A stretch of 17,685 nucleotides of DNA from Alphaproteobacteria bacterium (GCA_024279045.1 JAJRRZ010000263.1:1-17685); one strand, 5' to 3'. Shown: positions 1 through 6,871, counted from the stretch's first letter. Notes: generated by a model not told the origin, from the letters alone. A program made the numbers and translations.

Positions 1-348
1 GTCCTTCATGATCGGCAGACCCCACTCCTCGAACTGGTGCACGGTGGAGTCCACGTGGCGCGCCATGTCGAAGAGCAGATCCTCGCGCACCATGCCCATC
101 AGGTCGTTGCGGGCGTAGCGCACGTGATCCTCGGGGTTGTTCTCGCCAAAGCGGGTGCCGATGTAGCAGTTGATCGCATACAGGCCCATGGCCACCGCGC
201 CGGAGCGGTAGATGTTGGCCTTCTCGGCGATGACGATCTTCTTGTCCTGACCCCAGTAGCGGGCCTCCCACGCCGCGCCAGTGCCGCTGAGGCCAGCACC
301 GACGACGAGGATGTCGATATTGTCGACGACGATAGTCTTGTAAGCCAT
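1..348 (-). CDS. aprA: Adenylylsulfate (APS) reductase alpha subunit, N-terminal part (cut by window edge)
   Basis: This is the first 116 codons of the FAD-containing alpha subunit of dissimilatory APS reductase. In sulfur oxidisers the cytoplasmic AprBA complex runs in reverse, oxidising sulfite and AMP to adenosine 5'-phosphosulfate. The visible part starts MAYKTIVVDN and contains the Rossmann dinucleotide-binding motif GAGLSG (residues 17-22) after a hydrophobic strand (DILVV). The segment SGAVAMGLYAINCY (49-62) matches the FAD-binding region of the family. The ATG overlaps the aprB stop codon by one base (TGATG), so the two are probably translationally coupled. The remaining coding sequence, more than 500 codons in the family, lies beyond position 1. 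The identification is firm. The oxidative direction is inferred from the neighbouring aprM and the absence of qmo genes in view. Confidence 0.95.
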   Translation of the reverse strand, partial: MAYKTIVVDNIDILVVGAGLSGTGAAWEARYWGQDKKIVIAEKANIYRSGAVAMGLYAINCYIGTRFGENNPEDHVRYARNDLMGMVREDLLFDMARHVDSTVHQFEEWGLPIMKD

Positions 349-827
349 CAGTAGTAGACTCCCTGCCTCATCTTCAGCCCCTGCGACTCCAGCGTGTAGA
401 GGTCGCCATCGTCGAGCCGGATGTATTTCGGTTCATTGAACAGCAACTGGCTCTCGCGCTGCTCCTTGGTGGGCGCGGGCACCTGCTTCAGATCCGGAAT
501 GAACTTGCCCCACGGCTTGGTGGTGATGGGGGCGACCAGATCCTTGATGCGGCCACCACGGAACTTGATGCGCCAGGCAATGATGCCTTCCTCCTCGTCG
601 CGGTGCACGCGCACGGCGTGGCCCAGCGGGCAGAAGTCGGCATAGCCGCGCACGTCGATGGCATGCATCGGGCAGGCCTTCACGCAGGAATAGCACTCCC
701 AGCACATATCCGGCTCGATGTTGTAGGCGCGCCGCCAGGTGGTGTCGATGTGCATGATGTCGGAGGGACAGACGTCGACGCAGTAGCCGCATCCGTCGCA
801 CCGGGTCATGTAGACGAAAGTGGGCAT
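348..827 (-). CDS. aprB: APS reductase beta subunit, two-[4Fe-4S] ferredoxin-like protein
   Basis: The 159-residue iron-sulfur subunit passes electrons between the AprA flavin and the membrane partner. Two ferredoxin cysteine sets are visible: Cys10, Cys13, Cys16 and Cys20, then Cys42, Cys45, Cys48 and Cys52, each ending in Cys-Pro. Trp43 inside the second set and the nearby PMHAIDVRGYADF stretch are typical of AprB. The C-terminal half (about 65-159) is the tail that wraps around AprA in known structures. Length agrees with the family. The start is supported by a Shine-Dalgarno-like AAGAGGGG about 10 nt upstream on the minus strand. It lies 47 nt downstream of aprM and overlaps aprA by one base, so the order is aprM-aprB-aprA in one transcript. 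Confidence 0.95.
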   Translation of the reverse strand: MPTFVYMTRCDGCGYCVDVCPSDIMHIDTTWRRAYNIEPDMCWECYSCVKACPMHAIDVRGYADFCPLGHAVRVHRDEEEGIIAWRIKFRGGRIKDLVAPITTKPWGKFIPDLKQVPAPTKEQRESQLLFNEPKYIRLDDGDLYTLESQGLKMRQGVYY

Positions 828-874
828 TTCGGATTTCCCCTCTTAGAAGAAACTACCTTCGGATTGCGCAGTGA

Positions 875-1723
875 TCAGTAGTGGTTCGGCTCGTCCTTCA
901 TGATGCACAGGCCGAATTTCTGATCAGCCGGAATGTCGCGCACCAGATCCATGGTGGACTGATCCAGCACCTCGGCGCGCCGGTAGAACGGCGGCAGGTT
1001 CTCGCGCGAGCCGTCGGCCATCAGGATGCGCTTCTGGTAGGCCGCCGCCGGCTTGAAGAACATGTGCGCGAACTTCGACCAGTAGACACCGCCGAACAGC
1101 ACCACGGCGGAGATCAGGAACAGGACGAAGAACAGCAGCCCCAGGCCAGCGGAACCGACAACACCCTGGAAGAAGCACCACAGCAGGCCGAAGGTGGACA
1201 CCCCCAGCAGCGAAACGATGAACATGTCGGCGCGCGCCAGCTTGTACCACTTCTTGCCTTCCGCCAGCACATCCACGCGCAGCTTGGTGAAGAACCACCA
1301 ACCGCCCACGGCCAGCATGATTGCACCGATGCGCCACAGGATGGCCCAGATGCCGGCGCTCTCGGAAGTCGGGTAGAAGAAGATGAGCACGGCGCTGGAG
1401 ATGACAAAGATGATGAAGCCATACATCTTCAGCAGATGCGCAATGCGGCGCTTCGGATTGTGGAACTCCGAGGAAGTCAGAACCTCGTTGAGGATGGTCT
1501 GCACCAGCATGGAGGTTTTCTCCGAGGAGCTCAGCTGGCGGGTGGCCAGCTTCTTCATGCGCTCGGTGTGCTCGTTGAAGTAGACGGCGCTCTTCTTGTG
1601 CAGCACGTCGAGAATGACGCCGAGCGCCACGGCAACGACAGCCAGCACGACGAAGATCTGCATCATGCCGGGCGTGATGCCATAGGCCGCAAGCCCGGCA
1701 AACGGATTGTAGGTGATGAACAT
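875..1723 (-). CDS. aprM: AprM, membrane protein associated with APS reductase
   Basis: This 282-residue membrane protein sits directly upstream of aprBA. That order is known from sulfur-oxidising bacteria, where AprM is proposed to link AprBA electrons to the quinone pool. About five membrane segments can be seen by hydrophobicity: roughly 18-40, 99-118, 124-146, 166-186 and 193-215. The first is followed by a charged stretch of about 60 residues, and the hydrophilic tail ends in DEPNHY. His96 (RIAHLLKM) and His220 (SKFAHMFFKP) lie near membrane segments. The latter segment recalls haem-b-binding gamma-subunit-like proteins (NarI/DsrM/HdrE), but haem binding is only inference. The frame stays open upstream to 1900. 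The ATG at 1723 is preferred because a purine-rich AAGGAAGGGG lies about 10 nt before it and the upstream residues are low-complexity. The name rests mainly on context plus topology. Confidence 0.82.
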   Translation of the reverse strand: MFITYNPFAGLAAYGITPGMMQIFVVLAVVAVALGVILDVLHKKSAVYFNEHTERMKKLATRQLSSSEKTSMLVQTILNEVLTSSEFHNPKRRIAHLLKMYGFIIFVISSAVLIFFYPTSESAGIWAILWRIGAIMLAVGGWWFFTKLRVDVLAEGKKWYKLARADMFIVSLLGVSTFGLLWCFFQGVVGSAGLGLLFFVLFLISAVVLFGGVYWSKFAHMFFKPAAAYQKRILMADGSRENLPPFYRRAEVLDQSTMDLVRDIPADQKFGLCIMKDEPNHY

Positions 1724-2499
1724 TGCTACAGGATCCCCTTCCTTGCATGTTGCCCGCGCTGAGGCGGAGCATGAACACCCTTCATAAAAGAGTTGCAGAC
1801 CGGAATGCTCCGGCTTGCCCCGGCTGAAAGCCGCGCCGGGAGATGACGCCCCACCCCGCGCGGAACAGCCGCCAACCGACCAACCGGCACTGGAAGCCAC
1901 CCCTCAAGCGCCGCCCACGCAAATGAAAGCGGCGCAAAAGGACGCATCCAGGCACAACGACGCCACTCGATTGCGGCAGCATCGCCGGCAATCCCGCATG
2001 TCAGGGAATAGCTGGCGCCACACGCCATCTGCACACCCCTCCCGAAACTGCCTGCCCCTGTCGATGACCACCATCCCCTGCCGGGGAGCGGCTTCTTCCC
2101 TCCGGCAAACCTCGCCAGTGAGCCTGCCTTTTTCACGCACGACATCCTCGCCAACAACTGCATGCGCGAATACGGGCCGGCACACCTGGCGCAGGCGCTC
2201 GTGGACTACTCTATAGCTCGTCTGTTTTGCGCTGAAAAGAGGACATATGCGTATATGCATATTTTTTTGAGGACTCAGGCATGTTTCAGCGTGCAGCCAT
2301 GCGACATGATGAGGGGCCGTGCTCAGCGGCAACCATTTTGGCATTTGCGCAGGCGCATCATGGTGCTAAAGGCTTGGTGATTTTTCATCGGGGATGGCGC
2401 CGCGCGCGGCAATGGCAGAGCGGCGCACCACGAGCAACCCAAGGGGAGAGGCGGCGCGCCAGCCCGCCCATCCGGCAACAAAGAGAGGGAGATTTCCAT
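1724..2499. other. Long non-coding gap between divergent aprM and sat
   Basis: This 776-nt stretch holds no convincing gene. Open frames on both strands (for example minus 1726-2163 and plus 1815-2216) have low-complexity products with no recognisable domain. On the aprM side, small GC hairpins occur at 1800-1813 (CCGGA, loop ATGC, TCCGG) and 1821-1833 (CGGCT, loop GAA, AGCCG). These could fall in the apr leader RNA. An AT-rich symmetric patch lies at 2230-2291 and is listed separately. Both transcription units must start in this gap, but I could not pick out a near-consensus promoter for either with confidence. Confidence 0.6.
2230..2291. promoter_or_regulatory. AT-rich symmetric patch, candidate operator of the sat/apr region
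   Basis: This short AT-rich island stands out in a GC-rich gap. An 8-nt inverted repeat brackets it: CGCTGAAA at 2230-2237 and TTTCAGCG at 2284-2291. Inside are the perfect palindrome ATATGCATAT (2253-2262), a second ATATGC at 2245-2250, and the direct repeat GAGGAC at 2239-2244 and 2270-2275, 31 nt apart. A weak promoter pair TTGCGC (2227-2232) and TATATG (2252-2257), with 19-nt spacing, overlaps the patch. The symmetry is seen directly. A role in controlling sat or apr is inference. Confidence 0.35.
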
Positions 2500-3684
2500 A
2501 TGTCGAAACTGGTTCCGCCGCACGGCTCCGACGAAGTGATGCCGCTGCTGATTCCGGAGGTGGAGCGCAAGGCTGAGACCGAGCGCGCCCAGAACCTGAA
2601 GCAGGTGCCGTTGCGCTCGCGCGAGGTGTCGGACATCTCGATGTTCGCCATGGGCGCCTACACGCCGCTGGAAGGCTTCATGAACCGCGCCGACTGGGAA
2701 GGCGTATGCAAGGACATGAAGATGTCCAATGGCCTGTTCTGGCCCATTCCCATCACCTGCCCCATCGACAGGGACATTGCCGATTCCATCTCCGAGGGCG
2801 AGGAAGTGGCGCTGGTGGACCCGGAGACGGGCACCGTCATGGCCATCATGGAGGTGAGCGAGAAATACGAGCTGTCGGAAGAGGACAAGAAGTTCGAGTG
2901 CCAGCACGTGTTCCGCACCACCGACATGGAGCACCCCGGCGTGCAGTCGGTGATGGGCCAGGGCGACGTGAACATCGCCGGCAAGGTGAAGGCGCTGTCG
3001 GAAGGCATCTATGCGGAGAAATACGGCGAGCTGTTCATTCGCCCGGCGGAATCTCGGGCGATGTTCCTGGAGCGCGGCTGGAGCCAGGTGGCGGCATTCC
3101 AGACGCGCAACCCGATGCACCGCTCGCATGAATATCTGGCCAAGCTGGCGGTGGAGACGCTGGACGGCGTGTTCATCCACCAGGTGCTGGGCAAGCTCAA
3201 GCCCGGCGACATTCCGGCGGAGGTGCGCACGAAGGCCATTCAAGCGATGATCGACAACTACTTCGTGCCTGGCACCGTCATTCAGGCGGGCTATCCCATC
3301 GAGATGCGCTATGCCGGCCCGCGCGAGGCGCTGCTGCACGCGGTGATCCGCCAGAATTTCGGCTGCTCGCACCTGATTGTCGGGCGCGATCATGCCGGCG
3401 TGGGTGATTATTACGGCCCGTTCGATGCGCAGCACATCTTCGACGAACTGTGGGACGGCGCGCTGATCACCAAGCCGTTCAAGGTGGACATCACCTTCTA
3501 TTGCAGCAAGTGCATGGGCATGGCCTCGGGCAAGACCTGCCCGCACGACAAGGAGGACCGGGTGCTCATCTCCGGCACCGAGCAGCGCCGCCGGCTGGCG
3601 GCGGGCGAGGACATCCCGCCGGAATTCTCGCGTCCGGAGGTGGTGAAGATCCTGCAGGAATACTATGCCTCGCTGAAGAGCTGA
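2500..3684 (+). CDS. sat: Sulfate adenylyltransferase (ATP sulfurylase), dissimilatory type
   Basis: This is a 394-residue homo-oligomeric ATP sulfurylase. In sulfur oxidisers it converts APS and pyrophosphate to sulfate and ATP, giving substrate-level ATP after AprBA. The PUA-like N-terminal domain covers about 1-170 and the catalytic nucleotidyltransferase domain about 171-330. The latter includes QTRNPMHRSH (201-210), with the family's nucleotide-binding HxxH-type element, and GRDHAG (295-300). The C-terminal part carries Cys335, Cys338 and Cys347, resembling the zinc-binding site of bacterial and archaeal enzymes of this type. The frame is open for 219 nt upstream. The ATG at 2500 is chosen because AAGAGAGGGA lies about 10 nt before it and the family sequence begins there. 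It is divergent from aprMBA and is followed by a strong terminator, so it is probably monocistronic. Confidence 0.96.
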   Translation: MSKLVPPHGSDEVMPLLIPEVERKAETERAQNLKQVPLRSREVSDISMFAMGAYTPLEGFMNRADWEGVCKDMKMSNGLFWPIPITCPIDRDIADSISEGEEVALVDPETGTVMAIMEVSEKYELSEEDKKFECQHVFRTTDMEHPGVQSVMGQGDVNIAGKVKALSEGIYAEKYGELFIRPAESRAMFLERGWSQVAAFQTRNPMHRSHEYLAKLAVETLDGVFIHQVLGKLKPGDIPAEVRTKAIQAMIDNYFVPGTVIQAGYPIEMRYAGPREALLHAVIRQNFGCSHLIVGRDHAGVGDYYGPFDAQHIFDELWDGALITKPFKVDITFYCSKCMGMASGKTCPHDKEDRVLISGTEQRRRLAAGEDIPPEFSRPEVVKILQEYYASLKS

Positions 3685-3726
3685 GCGACTCCTGCAAGGA
3701 CATTCGAGCCATTGACATGAGCCACG

Positions 3727-3757
3727 ACGGCCCGGCCCCGAGCCGGGCCGTTTTCCT
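3727..3757 (+). terminator. Intrinsic terminator after sat
   Basis: A perfect 10-bp GC-rich stem, ACGGCCCGGC (3727-3736) with GCCGGGCCGT (3742-3751) and loop CCCGA, runs into TTTTCC. It lies 43 nt after the sat stop and separates sat from the lipoprotein gene downstream. Confidence 0.9.
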
Positions 3758-3802
3758 TTCGTTAATCATGTTGGCGGAGAATTGTCTCGAATCGCTCATG
3801 AA

Positions 3803-3848
3803 AATGCCGCATTGCTGCAACATGGAACGCTTCGACAATGCGGCATTG
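3803..3848 (+). promoter_or_regulatory. Twin palindromes / 12-bp hairpin in the leader of the OmpA-type lipoprotein gene
   Basis: AATGCCGCATTG (3803-3814) and CAATGCGGCATT (3836-3847) form a perfect 12-nt inverted repeat with a 21-nt loop. Each arm is also a palindrome on its own: AATGC-C-GCATT on the left, and CAATGC-G-GCATTG (3836-3848) on the right. The centres (3808 and 3842) are 34 nt apart. The right copy ends just before the ribosome binding site (GGGAGAG) of the gene starting at 3864. It could be a pair of DNA operators or an RNA hairpin that affects translation. The sequence cannot decide between them. Confidence 0.5.
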
Positions 3849-3863
3849 CGGGAGAGAACGGCA

Positions 3864-4538
3864 ATGAGAAAGACCCTGATCGCGCTCAGCGCGGGTACGC
3901 TGATATTGGCCGGTTGCACCACTGATCCCTATACTGGTGAGGAAAAGGCTTCCAATACGCTGCTTGGTGGCGGTGTCGGCGCGGCGGCAGGCGCGGCGAC
4001 CGGAGCGCTGGTTGGTGCGCTGACCAGCAAGAAATCCGGCAAGGGGGCAGCGAAAGGCGCGCTGATCGGCGCCGCGCTGGGTGGCATCGCCGGCATGGGC
4101 GTGGGCGCCTACATGGACAAGCAGGAAGCGGAGCTGCGCAAGCGGCTGGCGGGTACAGGCGTGCGCATTGTGCGCGAGGGCGACGATATTCGGCTGGTGA
4201 TGCCCTCCGACATCACCTTCGACGTGGATCGCGCAGACATCAAGCCGCAGTTCTTCCGCACGCTGAACGCCGTGGCCACGGTGCTGAACGGCTTTCCGGA
4301 GACCGATGTGCTGATTGCCGGGCATACCGACTCCACTGGCTCCGATGCCTACAACCAGCGCCTGTCCGAGCAGCGCGCGGCGGCGGTGATGCATTATCTG
4401 GTGTCGCAGGGGGTTGATGCGCGGCGCTTTGACGCGCGCGGTTTCGGCGAGCGTTATCCGGTGGCCGACAACCGCAGCGAACAGGGCCGGGCGTTGAACC
4501 GGCGGGTGGAAATCCGCATCCGTCCGCGGGCACGCTGA
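3864..4538 (+). CDS. OmpA-family outer-membrane lipoprotein with glycine-zipper domain (YiaD-like)
   Basis: This 224-residue lipoprotein probably anchors the outer membrane to peptidoglycan. It has a lipoprotein signal peptide (positive MRK, hydrophobic core, lipobox LAGC with Cys18). Residue 19 is Thr, not Asp, so Lol export to the outer membrane is expected. A glycine/alanine-rich zipper (about 35-82, GGGVGAAAGAATGALVGAL and a second run after 65) could insert in or lie on the membrane. The C-terminal OmpA peptidoglycan-binding domain covers about 110-224, with GHTDSTGS (153-160), YNQRLSEQRA and NRRVEIRI (213-220). The frame is open far upstream. The ATG at 3864 is chosen because it gives the signal peptide and follows GGGAGAG. 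It is a single gene between the sat terminator and the mazG-like gene. Confidence 0.9.
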   Translation: MRKTLIALSAGTLILAGCTTDPYTGEEKASNTLLGGGVGAAAGAATGALVGALTSKKSGKGAAKGALIGAALGGIAGMGVGAYMDKQEAELRKRLAGTGVRIVREGDDIRLVMPSDITFDVDRADIKPQFFRTLNAVATVLNGFPETDVLIAGHTDSTGSDAYNQRLSEQRAAAVMHYLVSQGVDARRFDARGFGERYPVADNRSEQGRALNRRVEIRIRPRAR

Positions 4539-4574
4539 AGCGGGGCCTTGCGGCCTTGTTCCGACGGTTCCGTG

Positions 4575-4605
4575 CTGACGCTTTTCCCCTTATGATATAT
4601 ATAAT
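4575..4605 (+). promoter_or_regulatory. Candidate promoter of the MazG-like gene
   Basis: A consensus -10 TATAAT (4600-4605) lies in a small AT-rich run, with CTGACG (4575-4580, four of six matches to TTGACA) 19 nt upstream. The expected start near 4612 gives a leader of about 70 nt that includes the hairpin at 4627-4652. The -10 is good but the spacing is long. Confidence 0.4.
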
Positions 4606-4626
4606 GTTGCTGATGTAGCCGCGATG

Positions 4627-4652
4627 CATGCCGCGCATTCTGGCGCGGCATG
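4627..4652 (+). terminator. Perfect 10-bp hairpin between the lipoprotein and MazG-like genes
   Basis: CATGCCGCGC (4627-4636) pairs fully with GCGCGGCATG (4643-4652) across a 6-nt loop, followed by TTTGCATTG, a poor U-tract. It may be a weak terminator for the lipoprotein gene. It also lies downstream of the candidate promoter at 4575-4605 and 16 nt before the GAGGGGG ribosome binding site, so it could be a leader structure of the next gene instead. Confidence 0.45.
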
Positions 4653-4683
4653 TTTGCATTGTCGCGCGAGGGGGACATGCATC

Positions 4684-5064
4684 ATGCCGGGAAACGATGA
4701 ACGCACGCCAACGCTGGCGGAGCTGACACACCGGCTCATTGCCTTTCGCGACGCGCGCGACTGGGCGCAGTTTCACACCTTGAAGAACCTGTTGCTGTCG
4801 CTGAATCTGGAGGCAGCGGAGGCGCTGGAACTGGCGCAGTGGAAAACGGATGAAGAGCTGGACGCGGCGCTGGCGGCAGGAGATGACGGATTGCGCGCGC
4901 GGCTTGAAGAGGAATGTGCCGATGTGCTGCTGTATCTGTTGCTGATCGCCGAGAAGGCGGGCTTTGACCTTGGCGCGGCGGCGGCGCGCAAGATAGACGT
5001 GAATGCCGACAAATATCCGGCAGACAAGGCAAGGGGCCGGGCGGACAAGTATCACGATCTGTAG
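4684..5064 (+). CDS. MazG-fold nucleotide pyrophosphohydrolase, dCTP pyrophosphatase-like
   Basis: This 126-residue all-alpha NTP pyrophosphohydrolase hydrolyses (d)NTPs to NMP and pyrophosphate. The closest pattern is the dCTP pyrophosphatase group (DCTPP1/RS21-C6), judged by RDWAQFHTLKNLLLSLNLEAAE (23-44) and FQWK-like LAQWK (50-54). The metal-binding acidic helices are visible: Glu43 and Glu46 in EAAEALE, and Glu76, Glu77 and Asp80 in EEECADVL. LYLLLIAEKAGFDL and the ending NADKYPADKARGRADKYHDL fit the group. The ATG at 4684 follows GAGGGGG (4668-4674) by 9 nt. An in-frame ATG at 4624 would add 20 residues not matching the family and would lie inside the hairpin region. It probably helps keep modified or excess dCTP-like nucleotides out of DNA. 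Exact substrate is inferred. Confidence 0.85.
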   Translation: MPGNDERTPTLAELTHRLIAFRDARDWAQFHTLKNLLLSLNLEAAEALELAQWKTDEELDAALAAGDDGLRARLEEECADVLLYLLLIAEKAGFDLGAAAARKIDVNADKYPADKARGRADKYHDL

Positions 5065-5095
5065 GCATATCGCGGGCACATCATGGGCTGCAGGC

Positions 5096-5281
5096 ATGGG
5101 CGGACACGACACGGAACAGACAGGCGGCAACGCGGCGCGGAAGGGGCGCAAGGCCGACAAGGCAGAGCTGGCGGCGCAGTTGCGCGCCAATTTGCGCCGG
5201 CGCAGGCAGCAGCGGCAGGCGCGGCAGGCATCTTCGGAAGCCCCGCCTGAGGATGGCGCCTGCCAGGCTCAGGATCCATGA
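5096..5281 (+). CDS. Small basic protein, conserved position upstream of murA
   Basis: This 61-residue hypothetical protein has a short polar N-terminus and a highly basic helix, KAELAAQLRANLRRRRQQRQ (22-41), then an acidic, Pro-rich tail. Similar small proteins of about 60 residues with an 'LAAxLRxNLxRRKxQxRxR' core are, as I recall, common beside murA in alphaproteobacteria. That pattern and location are why I call it real. No function is known to me. The charge could suit RNA or ribosome contact, but that is a guess. It starts 31 nt after the MazG-like gene and may share its transcript. The ribosome binding site is weak (CAGG shortly before ATG). Confidence 0.68.
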   Translation: MGGHDTEQTGGNAARKGRKADKAELAAQLRANLRRRRQQRQARQASSEAPPEDGACQAQDP

Positions 5282-5299
5282 ATTCACGCGGCACCCCAA

Positions 5300-5417
5300 G
5301 CCATTTGCGCTGCATGTCAGACGATTTTTGCTCTTGCCATCAGCTCCACAATTGCCCGCGAACGAAAAACCGTTGTCATCTTGCCAAAATGCCCATGAGA
5401 AGCGCCTATTTATCGAG
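5300..5417 (+). repeat. Dispersed intergenic repeat, copy A (between the small basic protein and murA)
   Basis: It aligns by eye with 10786-10903. The first 21 columns match at 20 (GCCATTTGCGCTGCAT, then G or A, then TCAG). The next 48 columns match at 27 without gaps, including TTTTGC-CTTG. After one indel, the end again matches well (GCCT-TTTAT-GAG at 5404-5417). Both copies are in the same orientation relative to the flanking genes and lie wholly between genes. Confidence 0.6.
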
Positions 5418-5508
5418 ACCGGGCCCGAGGGCCGAGGCAGCGCTTGCCATGCTCGATGCAACACGCCATAGATGAGCGCTGCAACGGATATGAAAGACAG
5501 GGGCCTTC

Positions 5509-6801
5509 ATGGAAAAACTGCTGGTGCGCGGGGGCAACCGCCTGGAAGGGGAAATCCCCATCTCGGGTGCAAAAAATGCTGCCCTGCCGCTGATGATCGC
5601 CGCACTGCTGACCGATGAGACGCTGACGCTGCACAACACGCCGCGGCTGGCCGACGTGATGCAGTTGCAGAAGATCCTGGGCAATCACGGCGCGGACATC
5701 ATGATTGCCGGCAAGCGTGCCGGACAGGGGCGCTTCACCGGCGAGACGTTGCGCATATCCGCGCGTGAAATCATCGACACAACCGCCCCTTACGAACTGG
5801 TCTCGAAGATGCGCGCCAGCTTCTGGGTGCTGGGGCCGCTGCTGGCGCGCTGCGGTGAGGCGAAGGTATCGCTGCCCGGAGGCTGCGCCATTGGCACGCG
5901 GCCCGTGGATCTCTACCTGCAGGCGCTGCAACGCATGGGGGCGGAGATCGAGGTGGAGGGCGGCTATGTGGTGGCGCGCGCGCCGAAGGGACGGCTGAAC
6001 GGCGCACATGTCATGTTTCCCAAGGTTTCCGTTGGCGCAACGCACGTGGTGATGATGGCCGCCACCCTGGCCGAGGGCGAAACGGTCATCGAGAATGCGG
6101 CGCGCGAGCCGGAGGTGGCGGATCTGGCCGAATGCCTGGTGAAGATGGGGGCGCAGATCGAGGGCATTGGGCGCTCCACCTTGCGCATCCAGGGCCGCGA
6201 GCGGCTGCACGGGGCGGAGCATTCCATCGTTGCCGACCGCATCGAGGCGGGCACCTATGCCATGGCCGCCGCCATGACCGATGGCGAAGTGCTGCTGAGG
6301 GGCGCGCGGGCAGAGCATCTGAGCGCCTTCATCGACGTGATGGCGCAGGCCGGCATAGAGGTGCGCGAGGTTGATGGCGGGCTGGCGGTGCGGCGGGCCA
6401 ACGGGGAGATGCGGGCAGTAACGGTGGAAACGCAGCCGCATCCGGGCTTTCCCACCGACCTGCAGGCGCAATTGATGGCGCTGATGACGCGCGCGCAGGG
6501 TGTGTCCTCCATTCGCGAGACGATCTTCGAGAACCGCTTCATGCATGTGCAGGAACTGGTGCGGCTGGGCGCGGACATCACCCTGATGGGCGACACGGCG
6601 CTGGTGAAGGGTGTGGCATCGCTGAAGGGCGCGCCGGTGATGGCCACCGACCTGCGTGCCTCCGTTTCGCTGGTGATTGCCGCGCTGGCGGCGCAGGGCG
6701 AGACGGAAATCCATCGATTGTATCACCTCGACCGCGGCTTCGAGGCGCTGGAGGAAAAACTCTCCGCCGTCGGGGCGGATATCGAAAGAGTGGCCGCCTG
6801 A
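5509..6801 (+). CDS. murA: UDP-N-acetylglucosamine 1-carboxyvinyltransferase
   Basis: MurA (430 residues, normal length) transfers enolpyruvate from PEP to UDP-GlcNAc, the first committed step of cytoplasmic peptidoglycan synthesis. It starts MEKLLVRGGN, with GAKNAALPLM (20-29, Lys22 and Asn23 substrate contacts). The catalytic loop PGGCAIGTRPVDLY (123-136) carries Cys126, so the fosfomycin-sensitive type with Cys rather than Asp is expected. FPTDLQAQLMALM and the C-terminal HLDRGFEALEEKL block are also present. The start follows ACAGGGG by about 6 nt. A weak promoter pair TTGCCA (5444-5449) and CATAGA (5467-5472), 17 nt apart, lies in the 227-nt gap upstream. It heads the alphaproteobacterial murA-DUF2948-hisD cluster. 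Confidence 0.97.
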   Translation: MEKLLVRGGNRLEGEIPISGAKNAALPLMIAALLTDETLTLHNTPRLADVMQLQKILGNHGADIMIAGKRAGQGRFTGETLRISAREIIDTTAPYELVSKMRASFWVLGPLLARCGEAKVSLPGGCAIGTRPVDLYLQALQRMGAEIEVEGGYVVARAPKGRLNGAHVMFPKVSVGATHVVMMAATLAEGETVIENAAREPEVADLAECLVKMGAQIEGIGRSTLRIQGRERLHGAEHSIVADRIEAGTYAMAAAMTDGEVLLRGARAEHLSAFIDVMAQAGIEVREVDGGLAVRRANGEMRAVTVETQPHPGFPTDLQAQLMALMTRAQGVSSIRETIFENRFMHVQELVRLGADITLMGDTALVKGVASLKGAPVMATDLRASVSLVIAALAAQGETEIHRLYHLDRGFEALEEKLSAVGADIERVAA

Positions 6802-6871
6802 CCCCATATACAGGAATGCAAACATGGCGAACGCACGAGATACTGCCGGTTCCAACGCGGGAGGGATGGCC

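Noticed and set aside
1726..2163. 145-codon minus-strand open frame upstream of aprM
   Set aside because: The product is rich in Arg, Gly, Ala and Trp with no recognisable domain and overlaps several other open frames. This is expected by chance in GC-rich DNA.
2346..2356. CATTTGCGC near sat as a third copy of the dispersed repeat
   Set aside because: Only nine bases match; the flanking sequence does not align with either full copy.
2305..2362. CATGATG / CATCATG inverted repeat in the sat leader
   Set aside because: It is only 7 nt long with a 44-nt spacer and no supporting inner pairing, so it is likely to be chance.
2281..2499. In-frame 73-residue extension upstream of sat from an ATG at 2281
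   Set aside because: The added residues are low-complexity and unlike any Sat N-terminus, while the ATG at 2500 has a good ribosome binding site and begins at the family start.
3450..3863. N-terminal extension of the OmpA-type lipoprotein back into sat
   Set aside because: It would read through the sat terminator hairpin and remove the lipoprotein signal peptide, which fits perfectly from 3864.
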